In this document: positions 6,838 through 15,157 of the stretch, piece by piece
Position numbering within the stretch: position 1 is the stretch's first letter
Layout: each line of letters begins with the position of its first letter
Source of the DNA: JADZAI01 sp046348585
GTDB lineage: Bacteria; Pseudomonadota; Alphaproteobacteria; Micropepsales; Micropepsaceae
NCBI GenBank assembly: GCA_046348585.1
Contig: JAXMDZ010000001.1
Coordinates: forward strand, 372,001-436,000
DNA length: 64,000 bases
Direction: 5' to 3'
Made by a program: the position numbers and the translations under genes
The notes under the pieces: generated by a model
Seen by the model: the letters and a program-made list of their open reading frames with translations, nothing else
The model's database searches: none
Told to the model about the DNA's origin: nothing

Positions 6838-8256
6838 CTAGAGCTCGCGCACGTCGGTGAGCGTGCCCTTGATCGCCGCCGCCGCCGCCATCACCGGCGA
6901 GACGAGGTGGGTGCGCCCGCCCCGGCCCTGACGGCCCTCGAAATTGCGGTTCGAGGTGGAGGCGCAGCGTTCGCCGTCGGCGAGCTTGTCGGCGTTCATC
7001 GCAAGGCACATCGAGCAGCCCGGCTCGCGCCAGTCGAAGCCGGCGGCGATGAAGATCCTGTCGAGGCCCTCGGCCTCGGCCTGTTCCTTCACCAGGCCCG
7101 AACCCGGCACGATCATCGCGTTCACATGCGGGGCGACGCGGCGGCCTTCGGCGATCGCCGCGACGGCGCGCAGATCCTCGATGCGGCCGTTGGTGCACGA
7201 GCCGATGAAGACGCGGTCGACCTTGATCTCGGAAATCTTCTGGCCCGCCGCGAGGCCCATATAGGCGAGCGCCCGCTCCTTCGCGGCGCGGCGGCCGGGA
7301 TCGGTCTCGTGCGCGGGATCGGGCACGGTGCCGGTCACCGGCGCGACGTCCTCGGGGCTGGTGCCCCAGGTGACGAGCGGGGCGATGTCGGCGGCGTCGA
7401 GCACGATCTCGGCGTCGAAGGCGGCCTCCGCGTCGGAGAACAGCGTCTTCCAGTAGGCGACCGCCATCTCCCACGCCGCGCCCTTGGGGGCCTTGGGGCG
7501 GCCTTTGAGATAGGCGAAGGTCGTCTCGTCCGGAGCGACGAGGCCGGCCCGCGCGCCCGCCTCGATCGACATGTTGCAGAGCGTCATCCGCCCTTCCATC
7601 GAGAGCGCGCGGATCGCAGCGCCCGCATATTCGATGACATGGCCGGTGCCGCCCGCCGTGCCGATCCGGCCGATGATGGCGAGCGCGATGTCCTTCGCGC
7701 CGACGCCGGGGCCGGGCGTGCCGTCGACCGTCACGCGCATGTTCTTCGAGCGCGGCATGCGCAGCGTCTGCGTCGCCAGGACGTGTTCGACCTCCGACGT
7801 GCCGATGCCGAAGGCGAGCGCCCCGAAGGCCCCATGGGTCGAGGTGTGGCTGTCGCCGCAGACGATGGTCATGCCGGGCTGGGTGAGGCCCTGCTCCGGC
7901 CCGACGATGTGGACGATGCCCTGGCGGATGTCGTCCATCGCGTAGTGCTCGATGCCGAACTCGGCGGCGTTGGCGGCGAGCGTCGCCACCTGGAGCCGCG
8001 ATTCCGCGTCGGAGATGCCCTCGATCCCGCCGACCCGGTTGGCCTTGTCGGTGGGGACGTTGTGGTCCGGCACCGCGAGGGTCTTTTCCGGGTGGCGCAC
8101 CTTGCGGCCGGCCATGCGCAGGCCCTCGAAGGCCTGCGGGCTCGTCACCTCGTGCACCAGATGGCGGTCGATATAGATGACGGGCAGCTCGCCGGGCACG
8201 GAGGAGACGAGATGCTCGTCCCAGATCTTGTCGAACAGGGTGCGGGGGGCGGTCAT
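6838..8256 (-). CDS. leuC: 3-isopropylmalate dehydratase large subunit
   Basis: This is the aconitase-family catalytic subunit that binds a [4Fe-4S] cluster and isomerises 2-isopropylmalate with LeuD. The 472-residue length is typical. Cluster ligands are visible as FIGSCTNGR and EPGCSMCLAMN near the C-terminus, and CGDSHTSTHGAFGALAFGIG is the conserved N-terminal block. The stop lies 7 bp from the convergent repeat-protein gene. The ribosome-binding site is weak, and a 39-codon frame upstream ends with an ATGA overlap at the leuC start, so translational coupling is possible. It probably has its own promoter, separate from leuD-leuB. Confidence 0.98.
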   Translation of the reverse strand: MTAPRTLFDKIWDEHLVSSVPGELPVIYIDRHLVHEVTSPQAFEGLRMAGRKVRHPEKTLAVPDHNVPTDKANRVGGIEGISDAESRLQVATLAANAAEFGIEHYAMDDIRQGIVHIVGPEQGLTQPGMTIVCGDSHTSTHGAFGALAFGIGTSEVEHVLATQTLRMPRSKNMRVTVDGTPGPGVGAKDIALAIIGRIGTAGGTGHVIEYAGAAIRALSMEGRMTLCNMSIEAGARAGLVAPDETTFAYLKGRPKAPKGAAWEMAVAYWKTLFSDAEAAFDAEIVLDAADIAPLVTWGTSPEDVAPVTGTVPDPAHETDPGRRAAKERALAYMGLAAGQKISEIKVDRVFIGSCTNGRIEDLRAVAAIAEGRRVAPHVNAMIVPGSGLVKEQAEAEGLDRIFIAAGFDWREPGCSMCLAMNADKLADGERCASTSNRNFEGRQGRGGRTHLVSPVMAAAAAIKGTLTDVREL

Positions 8257-8372
8257 GGAAAGTCCGTCAACTCGGAGAAAAGGCGGATGGCGTCAGCGGG
8301 TGCGGTGCATAGACCCTTCGGACGCGAACGAAAAGAGGCAGAGCCGTCGCCGAGGGTTGCCGTAACCGTCAT
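8253..8372 (-). other. Possible 39-codon upstream reading frame overlapping the leuC start
   Basis: An ATG at 8372 opens a 39-codon frame whose TGA overlaps the leuC ATG by ATGA. It contains four scattered Leu codons, including one CTA and one TTG, which are scarce in this GC-rich sequence, but there is no run of Leu codons as in classical leu leader peptides. No good ribosome-binding site precedes it. It could be a coupling frame or chance. Confidence 0.2.
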
Positions 8373-8453
8373 CCGCCCGTCGCGCGGTTGAGCGCCTGGC
8401 GTCGCGGAGCGCGCCTAGGCTTCGCGCCACCTCTCACAAGGAAAGGGCCGGAC

Positions 8454-8645
8454 ATGAGCGCGCATGACGAATTGCCTGTCGAGGACGAAATCGAGACGGT
8501 CGAAATCGACGAAGCCGGAGACGACGAAGCCGCGGCCGCCGAGGACGGCGACGAGGCGGGCGACGATGAGGACGGCGAAGACGCCGAGGATGCGGACGGC
8601 GAGGACGCCGACGCCGAGGAAGAGGCGGACGCCGAAGACGCCTGA
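8454..8645 (+). CDS. Small, extremely acidic low-complexity protein
   Basis: This 63-codon frame is preceded by AAGGAAAGGG at a good distance from the ATG. It is composed almost wholly of Asp, Glu, Ala and Gly after residue 20 (EDGEDAEDADGEDAD), with no Lys or Arg, no membrane segment and no signal peptide. It is predicted to be disordered and strongly negatively charged. No family was recognised. A role as an RNA/DNA mimic, chaperone-like binder or metal buffer can be imagined but nothing here shows it. A perfect inverted repeat follows at 8674-8700. Confidence 0.65.
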   Translation: MSAHDELPVEDEIETVEIDEAGDDEAAAAEDGDEAGDDEDGEDAEDADGEDADAEEEADAEDA

Positions 8646-8673
8646 GCGCCATCGCGCCGCCGCAATGCCATCG

Positions 8674-8700
8674 GACCCTCCGGACGCCATCCGGAGGGTC
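8674..8700 (+). promoter_or_regulatory. Perfect 11-bp hairpin covering the ribosome-binding site of the DUF1287 gene
   Basis: GACCCTCCGGA (8674-8684) pairs perfectly with TCCGGAGGGTC (8690-8700) around a 5-nt loop. The right arm contains GGAGGG, the best Shine-Dalgarno for the ATG at 8703. Only two U residues follow, so it is a poor terminator. Folding would hide the start of translation. It may act as a terminator for the acidic gene, a translational switch, or both. Confidence 0.6.
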
Positions 8701-8702
8701 TT

Positions 8703-9329
8703 ATGCTGTCGCGCCGCCAGTTCGTTCTCGCCGCCTGCGCCCTGCCCGCCGCCCTGCCCTTCGCGGGCCTAGCGCGGGCCGAGCCGGCCGCCGGACCGTC
8801 AGCCGCCGCCGTGGAGCCTTGGGCGGCGGCGCTGATCGCCGCGGCCCGGGCGCAGATCGGCGTCACCACCATCTATGACGGCAGCTATGCGCGGATCGCC
8901 TATCCGATGGGCGACGTGCCGCGCGAGCGCGGCGTCTGCTGCGACGTGGTGATCCGCGCCTATCGCGACGCCCTCGCCCGCGACCTGCAGCAGAGCGTGC
9001 ACGAGGACATGCGGGCGCATTTTTCCAAATACCCCAGGCTCTGGGGCCTTACCCGCACCGACAGCAATATCGACCATCGCCGGGTGCCCAATCTGATGAC
9101 CTTCCTCGCCCGCGCCGGAGCGGCGGTCGACGGCGACGAGGAACCCAGGCCCGGCGATCTCGTCACCATGATCGTGCCGCCCAACCTGCCGCACATCGCC
9201 ATCGTCTCGGACGCCCGTTCGGCCGACGGGCGGCGGCCGCTGATCGTCCACAATATCGGGGCGGGCACGCGCGAGGAGGACCGGCTGGAAGAGTTCGTGC
9301 GCAGCGGCCATTATCGCTGGCCGGGCTGA
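8703..9329 (+). CDS. Tat-exported DUF1287 family protein
   Basis: The 208-residue protein starts with a twin-arginine-like leader (SRRQFVLA, hydrophobic core, cleavage near LARA). The mature part matches the DUF1287 pattern: ARAQIGVTTIYDGSY, DVPRERGVCCDVVIRAYR, VHEDM and NIDHRRVPNL. DUF1287 proteins belong to the NlpC/P60-like cysteine hydrolase fold; Cys79 and His164 (LPHIAIVSD) would be the catalytic pair. The doublet Cys79-Cys80 is odd because the family usually has one Cys there. Predicted to act in the periplasm on peptidoglycan or a related amide bond. Its ribosome-binding site is buried in a hairpin. Confidence 0.85.
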   Translation: MLSRRQFVLAACALPAALPFAGLARAEPAAGPSAAAVEPWAAALIAAARAQIGVTTIYDGSYARIAYPMGDVPRERGVCCDVVIRAYRDALARDLQQSVHEDMRAHFSKYPRLWGLTRTDSNIDHRRVPNLMTFLARAGAAVDGDEEPRPGDLVTMIVPPNLPHIAIVSDARSADGRRPLIVHNIGAGTREEDRLEEFVRSGHYRWPG

Positions 9330-9355
9330 CCGGCGCCGCGCACGGAGGCGGGACC

Positions 9356-9835
9356 ATGACCGACGGCAAGAGCGAACTCGATCTGGAGATCGTGCGCGTT
9401 CTCGATGCGCCGCGCGCCAAGGTGTGGCAGGCCTGGAGCGATCCCGCCTGCCTGAAGCAATGGTGGTGTCCGAAGCCGTGGGTGACCGAGGTCAAGGCCT
9501 TCGACTTCCGCCCCGGCGGCGCCTTCCACACCTATATGACCGCGCCCGAAGGGCCTTCGGGCGGCGAGAGCGACAATCCCGGCCTGTTCCTGGAGATCCG
9601 GCCGATGGAGCGGATCGTCTGCACCTCGATGCTGGTCGAGGGCTGGCGGCCCGCCGCGCCGTGGATCGCCATCACCTCGATCTTCCTGATGGAGGACGCC
9701 GGCGCGGGCACGCGATTCACGGCGCGCTGTCTGCATCTCGACAAGGCGGGGCGCGACCGGCACGCCGGGATGGGCTTCTTCGAGGGCTGGGGCATCATGA
9801 TCGATCAGCTGGAGGCGGCCGCCCGGGCGCTTTAG
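9356..9835 (+). CDS. SRPBCC (AHSA1/START-like) domain protein
   Basis: The 159-residue protein has the AHSA1-type helix-grip fold pattern: LDLEIVRVLDAPRAKVWQAW at the N-terminus, DPACLKQWWCPKPW, then FDFRPGGAFHTYM. A C-terminal long helix contains FFEGWGIMIDQLEAAA. Such proteins bind hydrophobic ligands in the cytosol or act in stress responses; the ligand is unknown. It lies 26 bp after the DUF1287 gene and is followed by two VOC-fold genes, a common co-occurrence of small binding or detoxification proteins that may be one transcription unit. Confidence 0.88.
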   Translation: MTDGKSELDLEIVRVLDAPRAKVWQAWSDPACLKQWWCPKPWVTEVKAFDFRPGGAFHTYMTAPEGPSGGESDNPGLFLEIRPMERIVCTSMLVEGWRPAAPWIAITSIFLMEDAGAGTRFTARCLHLDKAGRDRHAGMGFFEGWGIMIDQLEAAARAL

Positions 9836-9905
9836 GCGCTGGACTCTCGCTCCGGGATATGTTCCTGTATTGTTCTCATCACGAGACCGGACGGGAGGAC
9901 GGGAG

Positions 9906-10310
9906 ATGGCGAGCCTTGGGACGTATCTGGCGGTCGACGGCGCGGCCGCGGCGATCGACTTCTACAAAGCGGCCTTCGGGGCCGAGGAACTGAGCCGCGC
10001 CCCCATGGAGGGGATGCCGGGCAAGCTGATGCATGCCGAGGTGAAGCTGTTCGGCGGCGTGCTGATGCTGTCGGACGATGCCGGCGGCGGCGAAAGCGGC
10101 ACGGTCTCCCCCACCCGGCTCGGCGGCACCAGCTTCAACCTGATCGTTTCGCTCGACGCCCCCGCCGAGGTCGACGCCGCAATGGCGCGGGCCGAGAAGG
10201 CGGGCGCGACCGTCACCATGCCCGCCGCCGACATGTTCTGGGGCGCGCGCTTCGGCATGGTGCGCGATCCGTTCGGCCATATGTGGGCCTTCAACGCCGA
10301 GCGCGGCTGA
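9906..10310 (+). CDS. VOC superfamily protein, PhnB-like
   Basis: This 134-residue protein has the vicinal-oxygen-chelate fold in the PhnB/glyoxalase-like subgroup: YLAVDGAAAAIDFYKAAFGAEEL at the start (read in parts), LMLSDDAGGGESG in the middle and the closing DPFGHMWAF. The start at 9906 is chosen because the fold begins directly after it; twelve upstream codons are in frame but look non-coding. Members include fosfomycin-resistance-like, glyoxalase and binding proteins, and no reaction can be assigned. It sits in a run with the SRPBCC gene and another VOC gene. Confidence 0.88.
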   Translation: MASLGTYLAVDGAAAAIDFYKAAFGAEELSRAPMEGMPGKLMHAEVKLFGGVLMLSDDAGGGESGTVSPTRLGGTSFNLIVSLDAPAEVDAAMARAEKAGATVTMPAADMFWGARFGMVRDPFGHMWAFNAERG

Positions 10311-10348
10311 ACCGCGCGCGCCTGCGCATCTTCAAGGAGACCAGGGAC

Positions 10349-10729
10349 ATGCTGGGTTATGTGACCATCGGCTATCGCGAGGCCGAGCCGGCGCTCGCCT
10401 TCTACGACGCGGTGCTGGGGGCGGCCGGAATGAGCCGCGCCTTTTTCGATTCCGGCTGGGCCGGATACGGCCCGGCGGGGTCGGCGGAGCAGAACGTCTT
10501 TCTGTGTCCGCCCTTCGACGGAAAGCCCGCCCAGCCCGGCAACGGCATCATGATCGCCTTCAAGGCCCCCTCGAAGGCGGCGGTCGAGGCCGCCTACGCC
10601 GCGGGACTCGCCCATGGCGGCAGCGACGAAGGCGCGCCCGGCCCGCGGCCGGCGGAGTCCACCAGCTTCTTCGGCTGCTATCTGCGCGATCCGACCGGCA
10701 ACAAGATCGCGGTCTTCTGCCGCCCCTGA
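10349..10729 (+). CDS. VOC superfamily protein
   Basis: This 126-residue protein is of the glyoxalase/bleomycin-resistance/dioxygenase fold: MLGYVTIGYREAEPALAFYD, then PFDGKPAQPGNGIMIAFKAP and the C-terminal LRDPTGNKIAVFC. The ATG at 10349 is preceded by AAGGAGACC. It follows the previous VOC gene after 38 bp on the same strand but shares little sequence with it, so they are not a recent duplication. Metal ligands and substrate are not evident. Likely a small cytosolic detoxification or binding protein. Confidence 0.85.
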   Translation: MLGYVTIGYREAEPALAFYDAVLGAAGMSRAFFDSGWAGYGPAGSAEQNVFLCPPFDGKPAQPGNGIMIAFKAPSKAAVEAAYAAGLAHGGSDEGAPGPRPAESTSFFGCYLRDPTGNKIAVFCRP

Positions 10730-10880
10730 AGCGGGCGGCCTTCGTTTACGCAAACGGCAGGGGGATCGGCGAAATCGGCGCTCCGGCCGCGCCGCGCCGA
10801 AGCTTTCCCTTGCGCGAGGCGGCGTTTGGTTGTGCGCTCCCTCCGGCCAGCGGGCAGGAGACCCGCGGCGGGAGGACGAC

Positions 10881-12443
10881 ATGCACAAGGGCCACCTCAG
10901 CGCCATCGACGCCGGCTTTCTCTATATCGAGACGCCGGAGATGCCGATGCATATCGGCGCGCTCTATCTGCTGAAGCCGCCCGCCCACGGCAGCGAGAAC
11001 TACGCCGCCGAGTATCGCGCGATGATCGCCGCGCGGATGCACACCGCGCCGCTCTTCACCCACAAGCTCGCCGCGATGCCGTTCGACCTCGCCAATCCGG
11101 TGTGGATCGAGGACGACGACGTCGATCTCGACTACCACATCCGCCAGGTGACGCTGACCAAGCCCGGCACCATGGACCAGCTGGAGAAGCTGGTCGGGCG
11201 GCTGCATTCCTCGCTGCTCGACCGCTCGCGGCCGCTGTGGGAGTTCTTCATCATCGACGGGCTGGAGAACGGCGATCTCGCCTTCTATTCCAAGGTCCAT
11301 CACGCCGCGCTCGACGGCCAGGCCGGGATGAAGCTGACGCTGGCGCTGCTCGATGCGACCGTGGAGCCGCGCGACGTCGGCGCGCCGCCGCCGCGCGTGC
11401 GCAGCCGCAACTACCAGCTCGGCATCGGCGAGATGCTGTGGTCGGCGACCACCAACGCGCTGTCGCAATACGTCAAGCTCGCCCGCGTCGCGCCCAAGGT
11501 GGTGAAGTCGGCGATCGACACCTATCGCGCCAAGGACGCGGACGGCAAATGGGGCCTCGCCAAGTTCAAGGGCGCGTTCGCGCTCGCCCCGCGCACCCAT
11601 TTCAACGTCACCATCACCAACCAGCGCTCGTTCGCCGCCAAGTCGCTGCCGATCGCCGAGGTGAAGGCGGCCGGCAAGGCGGTCGGCGCGACCGTCAACG
11701 ACACGGTGATGGCGCTGTGTTCCGGGGCGCTGATGCGCTACCTCGCCGATTACGGCGAGACGCCCGAGAAGTCGCTGATCGCCGCCGTGCCGATGTCGAT
11801 GCGGCCCGAGGGCGACGCCTCGCAGAACAATCAGGTGACGATGCTGCCGGTGTCGCTGCATTCCGACATCAAGGACCCGGTGAAGCGGCTCGCCGCCATC
11901 CGCAAATCGGCCGGGCGGATGAAGGATCTGGGCGGCAAGATGAAGGGCCTGGGCTCGCTCGACGCCCCGTCCATCGGCACGCCCTGGCTGATGACCGGCC
12001 TCGTTTCGCTCTATGGCCGTTCGCACCTCGCCGACAATCTGCCGCCCATCGCCAATGTGGCGATCTCGAACGTGCCGGGGCCGAACTATCCGCTCTACAT
12101 GACGCGGGCGATGCTGCGTTCGATGTATCCGGTCTCGATCCCGGCGCATGGCATCGGCTGCAACATCACGGTGCAGTCCTATAACGGCAATCTGGATTTC
12201 GGCATCACCGCCTGCCGCCGCGCCATGCCGGACGTGAAGAAGCTCGCCAACTATCTGGGCGACGCGCTGGAGGAGCTGAAGGCGGCGATCGCCAAGGCCG
12301 CCGCCGAGGCGCCGCCCGAAGCGCCCGCCAAGCCGCCCGCCAAGGCGGAAGCCAGGCCGGCGAAAGCGCCCAAGGCGGCCGCCGCCGCCAAGACCGGACG
12401 CCGCGCGCCCAAGGGCGCCGCCGCGCCGCACCTGCATTCGTAA
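10881..12443 (+). CDS. Wax ester synthase / diacylglycerol acyltransferase (WS/DGAT)
   Basis: It transfers acyl groups from acyl-CoA to long-chain alcohols or diacylglycerol, making storage lipid at the inner membrane face. The 520-residue protein begins LSAIDAGFLYIETPEMPMHI, typical of the family, and has the catalytic HHxxxDG motif at residues 140-146 (HHAALDG). The conserved VSNVPGP-type motif appears as ISNVPGPNYPLY. A Lys/Ala/Pro-rich tail of about 45 residues (from near residue 475) is unusual and may bind membranes or nucleic acid. The start has GGGAGG upstream. The next gene, an acyl-CoA synthetase 21 bp downstream, could supply its substrate. Confidence 0.93.
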   Translation: MHKGHLSAIDAGFLYIETPEMPMHIGALYLLKPPAHGSENYAAEYRAMIAARMHTAPLFTHKLAAMPFDLANPVWIEDDDVDLDYHIRQVTLTKPGTMDQLEKLVGRLHSSLLDRSRPLWEFFIIDGLENGDLAFYSKVHHAALDGQAGMKLTLALLDATVEPRDVGAPPPRVRSRNYQLGIGEMLWSATTNALSQYVKLARVAPKVVKSAIDTYRAKDADGKWGLAKFKGAFALAPRTHFNVTITNQRSFAAKSLPIAEVKAAGKAVGATVNDTVMALCSGALMRYLADYGETPEKSLIAAVPMSMRPEGDASQNNQVTMLPVSLHSDIKDPVKRLAAIRKSAGRMKDLGGKMKGLGSLDAPSIGTPWLMTGLVSLYGRSHLADNLPPIANVAISNVPGPNYPLYMTRAMLRSMYPVSIPAHGIGCNITVQSYNGNLDFGITACRRAMPDVKKLANYLGDALEELKAAIAKAAAEAPPEAPAKPPAKAEARPAKAPKAAAAAKTGRRAPKGAAAPHLHS

Positions 12444-12464
12444 CCCAACCCAAGCACGAGACCC

Positions 12465-14078
12465 ATGGACTGGAATTTCGGAGACATTCTCGACGTCGTG
12501 GAAGCGACCATCGACCCGAACGCGCTCGCCTTCGCGCATGGCGAGCGCCGCATCACCTGGGGCGAGGCCGGGCCGCAATCCAACAGGCTGGCGCGCGCGC
12601 TGGCGGCGGCGGGCCTGAGGCCCGGCGACCGCGTCGCGCACTACATGCGCAACCAGCCGGCCTATATGCAGACCGTGCGCGCCTGCTTCAAAGGGCGCTT
12701 CACGCATGTGAACGTGAACTACCGCTACAAGCCGGAGGAGGTCGCCTATATCGTCGACAATTCCGACGCCGTGGCGCTCGTTTACGGCGCGGAGTTCCGC
12801 GACACGGTCTCCCAGATCCGCGATCAGCTGCCGCAGGTGAAGGTCTATATCGAAGTCGGCGGCGGCGCGGCCAAGGCCGATTTCGCCGAGGATTTCGACA
12901 CCCTGAACGAAACCGGCGACGGCTCGCCGCTCGGCATCGCGCGTTCTGGCGACGATCTGCTGTTCCTCTATACCGGCGGCACCACCGGCATGCCCAAGGG
13001 CGTGATGTGGCCGCACAAGGCGCTGCGCGAGACCCAGCTCAACGCGCTCAGGAAGCTCGGCGGCTTCGTGCCCGAAACGATGGAGCAGTTGCTGGAGGCG
13101 CTGAAGGGGGCGCAGCCCGCCCCGCCGCTCATCCCCGCCTGCCCGCTGATGCACGGCACCGGCCTCTTCACCGCCATCGGCACCACCATGAACGGCGGCG
13201 CGATCGTCACCCTGACGGGCGAGAATTTCGACCCCCACGAACTCTGGGCGGCGGTCGATCGCCACAAGGTCGGCAGCCTCGCCATCGTCGGCGACGCCTT
13301 CGCCAAGCCGATGCTGCGCGCGCTTGAGGAAAAGCCCGGCCGCTACGACCTCTCCTCCATCGTCAACATCATCTCCTCCGGCGTCATGTGGAGCGTCGAG
13401 GTCAAGCGCGGCCTGCTGGAGCACATCCCCCAGGGCATGATGTCCGACAGCTTCGGCGCGTCGGAGGCCGTCGGCCTCGGCGCGGCGATCATGGTCAAGG
13501 ACGGCGACATCCCCACCGCCCGCTTCACCATCGGCGACCGCTGCAAGGTGTTCGACGAATTCGACGAGCCGGTCGTGCCCGGCAGCGGCAAGATGGGCTT
13601 CATCGCCATGCCGCCGCCCATCCCGCTCGGCTATCACAAGGACGAGGCCAAGACCGCCAAGACCTTCCGCACCATCGGCGGCGTACGCTACTCGATCCCC
13701 GGCGACTGGTGCCTGGTCGAGCCCGACGGCTCGCTCACCCTCATCGGCCGCGGCAGCGCCTCGATCAACACGGCCGGCGAGAAGGTCTTCCCCGAAGAGG
13801 TGGAAGAGGCGCTGAAGACGCATCCCTCCGTCGAGGACGCGCTCGTCGTCGGCGTGCCCGACGAGAAATGGGGCCAGGCCGTCACCGCCGTCATCCGCCT
13901 CAATCCGGGTTTCGGCTTCGACGAGGACGAGCTGCGCGCCCATGTGAAGGGGAAGCTCGCCGCCTACAAGGCGCCCAAGCGCGTGCTGGTCGGCGACCAT
14001 GTGCCGATGCGCGCGCCCAACGGCAAGGCCGACTACAAATCGGTCGCGGCCTTCGCGCGCGAGACGCTCAGCCGCTGA
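12465..14078 (+). CDS. Acyl-CoA synthetase (AMP-forming)
   Basis: It activates a carboxylic acid with ATP and CoA through an acyl-adenylate. The 537-residue protein has the adenylate-forming core: the P-loop YTGGTTGMPKG at residues 169-179, the GRGSASINTAGEKVFPEEVE hinge region (A8 motif) and the C-terminal catalytic Lys in NGKADYKS. It is closest in style to FadD-type long- or medium-chain and steroid-acid CoA ligases of actinobacteria and proteobacteria. It is cotranscribed with the WS/DGAT gene and ends in an 11-bp convergent overlap with the deaminase gene. Substrate chain type is not determined. Confidence 0.93.
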   Translation: MDWNFGDILDVVEATIDPNALAFAHGERRITWGEAGPQSNRLARALAAAGLRPGDRVAHYMRNQPAYMQTVRACFKGRFTHVNVNYRYKPEEVAYIVDNSDAVALVYGAEFRDTVSQIRDQLPQVKVYIEVGGGAAKADFAEDFDTLNETGDGSPLGIARSGDDLLFLYTGGTTGMPKGVMWPHKALRETQLNALRKLGGFVPETMEQLLEALKGAQPAPPLIPACPLMHGTGLFTAIGTTMNGGAIVTLTGENFDPHELWAAVDRHKVGSLAIVGDAFAKPMLRALEEKPGRYDLSSIVNIISSGVMWSVEVKRGLLEHIPQGMMSDSFGASEAVGLGAAIMVKDGDIPTARFTIGDRCKVFDEFDEPVVPGSGKMGFIAMPPPIPLGYHKDEAKTAKTFRTIGGVRYSIPGDWCLVEPDGSLTLIGRGSASINTAGEKVFPEEVEEALKTHPSVEDALVVGVPDEKWGQAVTAVIRLNPGFGFDEDELRAHVKGKLAAYKAPKRVLVGDHVPMRAPNGKADYKSVAAFARETLSR

Positions 14079-15093
14079 AGCCCGCCAGATAGGCGTCGAG
14101 CGCCGCGAGATGCGGCGCGGCCTCGGCGTCCGTCAGCCACGCGCCGGTGAAGCTGTTGCGGGCGAGGCGCGCGATCTCGTCCCGCGTCAGGTGGAGCGCC
14201 GCCGCGACCGCGCGGAAATTGTCGTTCACATAGCCGCCGAAATAGGCGGGGTCGTCGGAATTGACCGTCGCCCTGAGGCCGAGATCGAGCATCCGCTTCA
14301 GCGGATGCCGGCCCATGTCGCGCACCACGCAGAGCTTGAGATTGGAGAGCGGGCAGACGGTGAGCGTCATGCCCTCCTCCACGAGGCGCTTTGTCAGCGC
14401 CGCGTCCTCCAGCGCCCGGTTGCCGTGGTCGATGCGGGCGACATGGAGGAGGTCGAGGGCTTCATGGACATAGGCGGGCGGACCTTCCTCGCCGGCATGG
14501 GCGGTGAGGCGAAGGCCCCGCTCGCCGGCCGCCTTGAAGACGCGCGCGAATTTCGACGGCGGGTGGCCGACTTCGGAGGAGTCGAGGCCGACGCCGGCGA
14601 TGCGGTCGAGATAGGGCTCGGCCATCTTCAGCGTGGCGAAGGCCGCGTCCTCGTCGAGATGGCGCAGGAAGCAGAGGATGAGCCGGGACGAGAGCCCGAG
14701 CGTCCGCGCCGCCTCGTCCATGGCGCCGAGCAGGCCGTCCGCGACCGTCGCGAAGGGGACGCCGCGATCGGTGTGGGTCTGCGGATCGAAGAAGATCTCG
14801 GCATGGCGCACGCCGTCGGCCGCCGCGCGGCGGAAATAGGCCATGGCGAGGTCGAAGAAATCCTCTTGCGTCAAGAGGACCGAGGCCCCGGCGTAGTAGA
14901 TGTCGAGGAAGTCCTGAAGGTTCGAGAAGGCGTAGGCGGCGCGCACCGCTTCGACCGAGGCGAAGGGCAGCGTCAGGCGGTTGCGCCGCGCCAGCGCGAA
15001 CATCGTCTCGGGTTCGAGGCTGCCCTCGATGTGGAGATGGAGTTCGGCCTTGGGCAGACCGGCGATGAAGCGGTCGAGGGCGGCGTCGGTCAT
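14068..15093 (-). CDS. Adenosine/adenine deaminase family protein
   Basis: This is a Zn amidohydrolase that removes the 6-amino group of a purine. The 341-residue protein shows the metal site KAELHLHIEGS (His19, His21), HAGEEGPP, RIDHGN and the final NSDDPAYFGGY. The DDPAYFGGY ending and the N-terminal helix are typical of the group shown in some bacteria and fungi to act on adenine rather than adenosine, so adenine deaminase is the more likely activity. That is inference from the motif, not proof. It overlaps the convergent acyl-CoA synthetase gene by 11 bp. Confidence 0.9.
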   Translation of the reverse strand: MTDAALDRFIAGLPKAELHLHIEGSLEPETMFALARRNRLTLPFASVEAVRAAYAFSNLQDFLDIYYAGASVLLTQEDFFDLAMAYFRRAAADGVRHAEIFFDPQTHTDRGVPFATVADGLLGAMDEAARTLGLSSRLILCFLRHLDEDAAFATLKMAEPYLDRIAGVGLDSSEVGHPPSKFARVFKAAGERGLRLTAHAGEEGPPAYVHEALDLLHVARIDHGNRALEDAALTKRLVEEGMTLTVCPLSNLKLCVVRDMGRHPLKRMLDLGLRATVNSDDPAYFGGYVNDNFRAVAAALHLTRDEIARLARNSFTGAWLTDAEAAPHLAALDAYLAGFSG

Positions 15094-15157
15094 GCGCGAG
15101 GGGGCTCCGTCGGGGCGTGCCCGATCTCGCCCCCGGCCCCCGCGCCGGTCAAGGGCG

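Noticed and set aside
10746..14000. Open frame of about 1080 codons on the minus strand
   Set aside because: It runs antisense through the WS/DGAT and acyl-CoA synthetase genes. Its composition (Arg/Ala/Gly/His-rich, no domain) is the usual mirror of GC-rich coding DNA.
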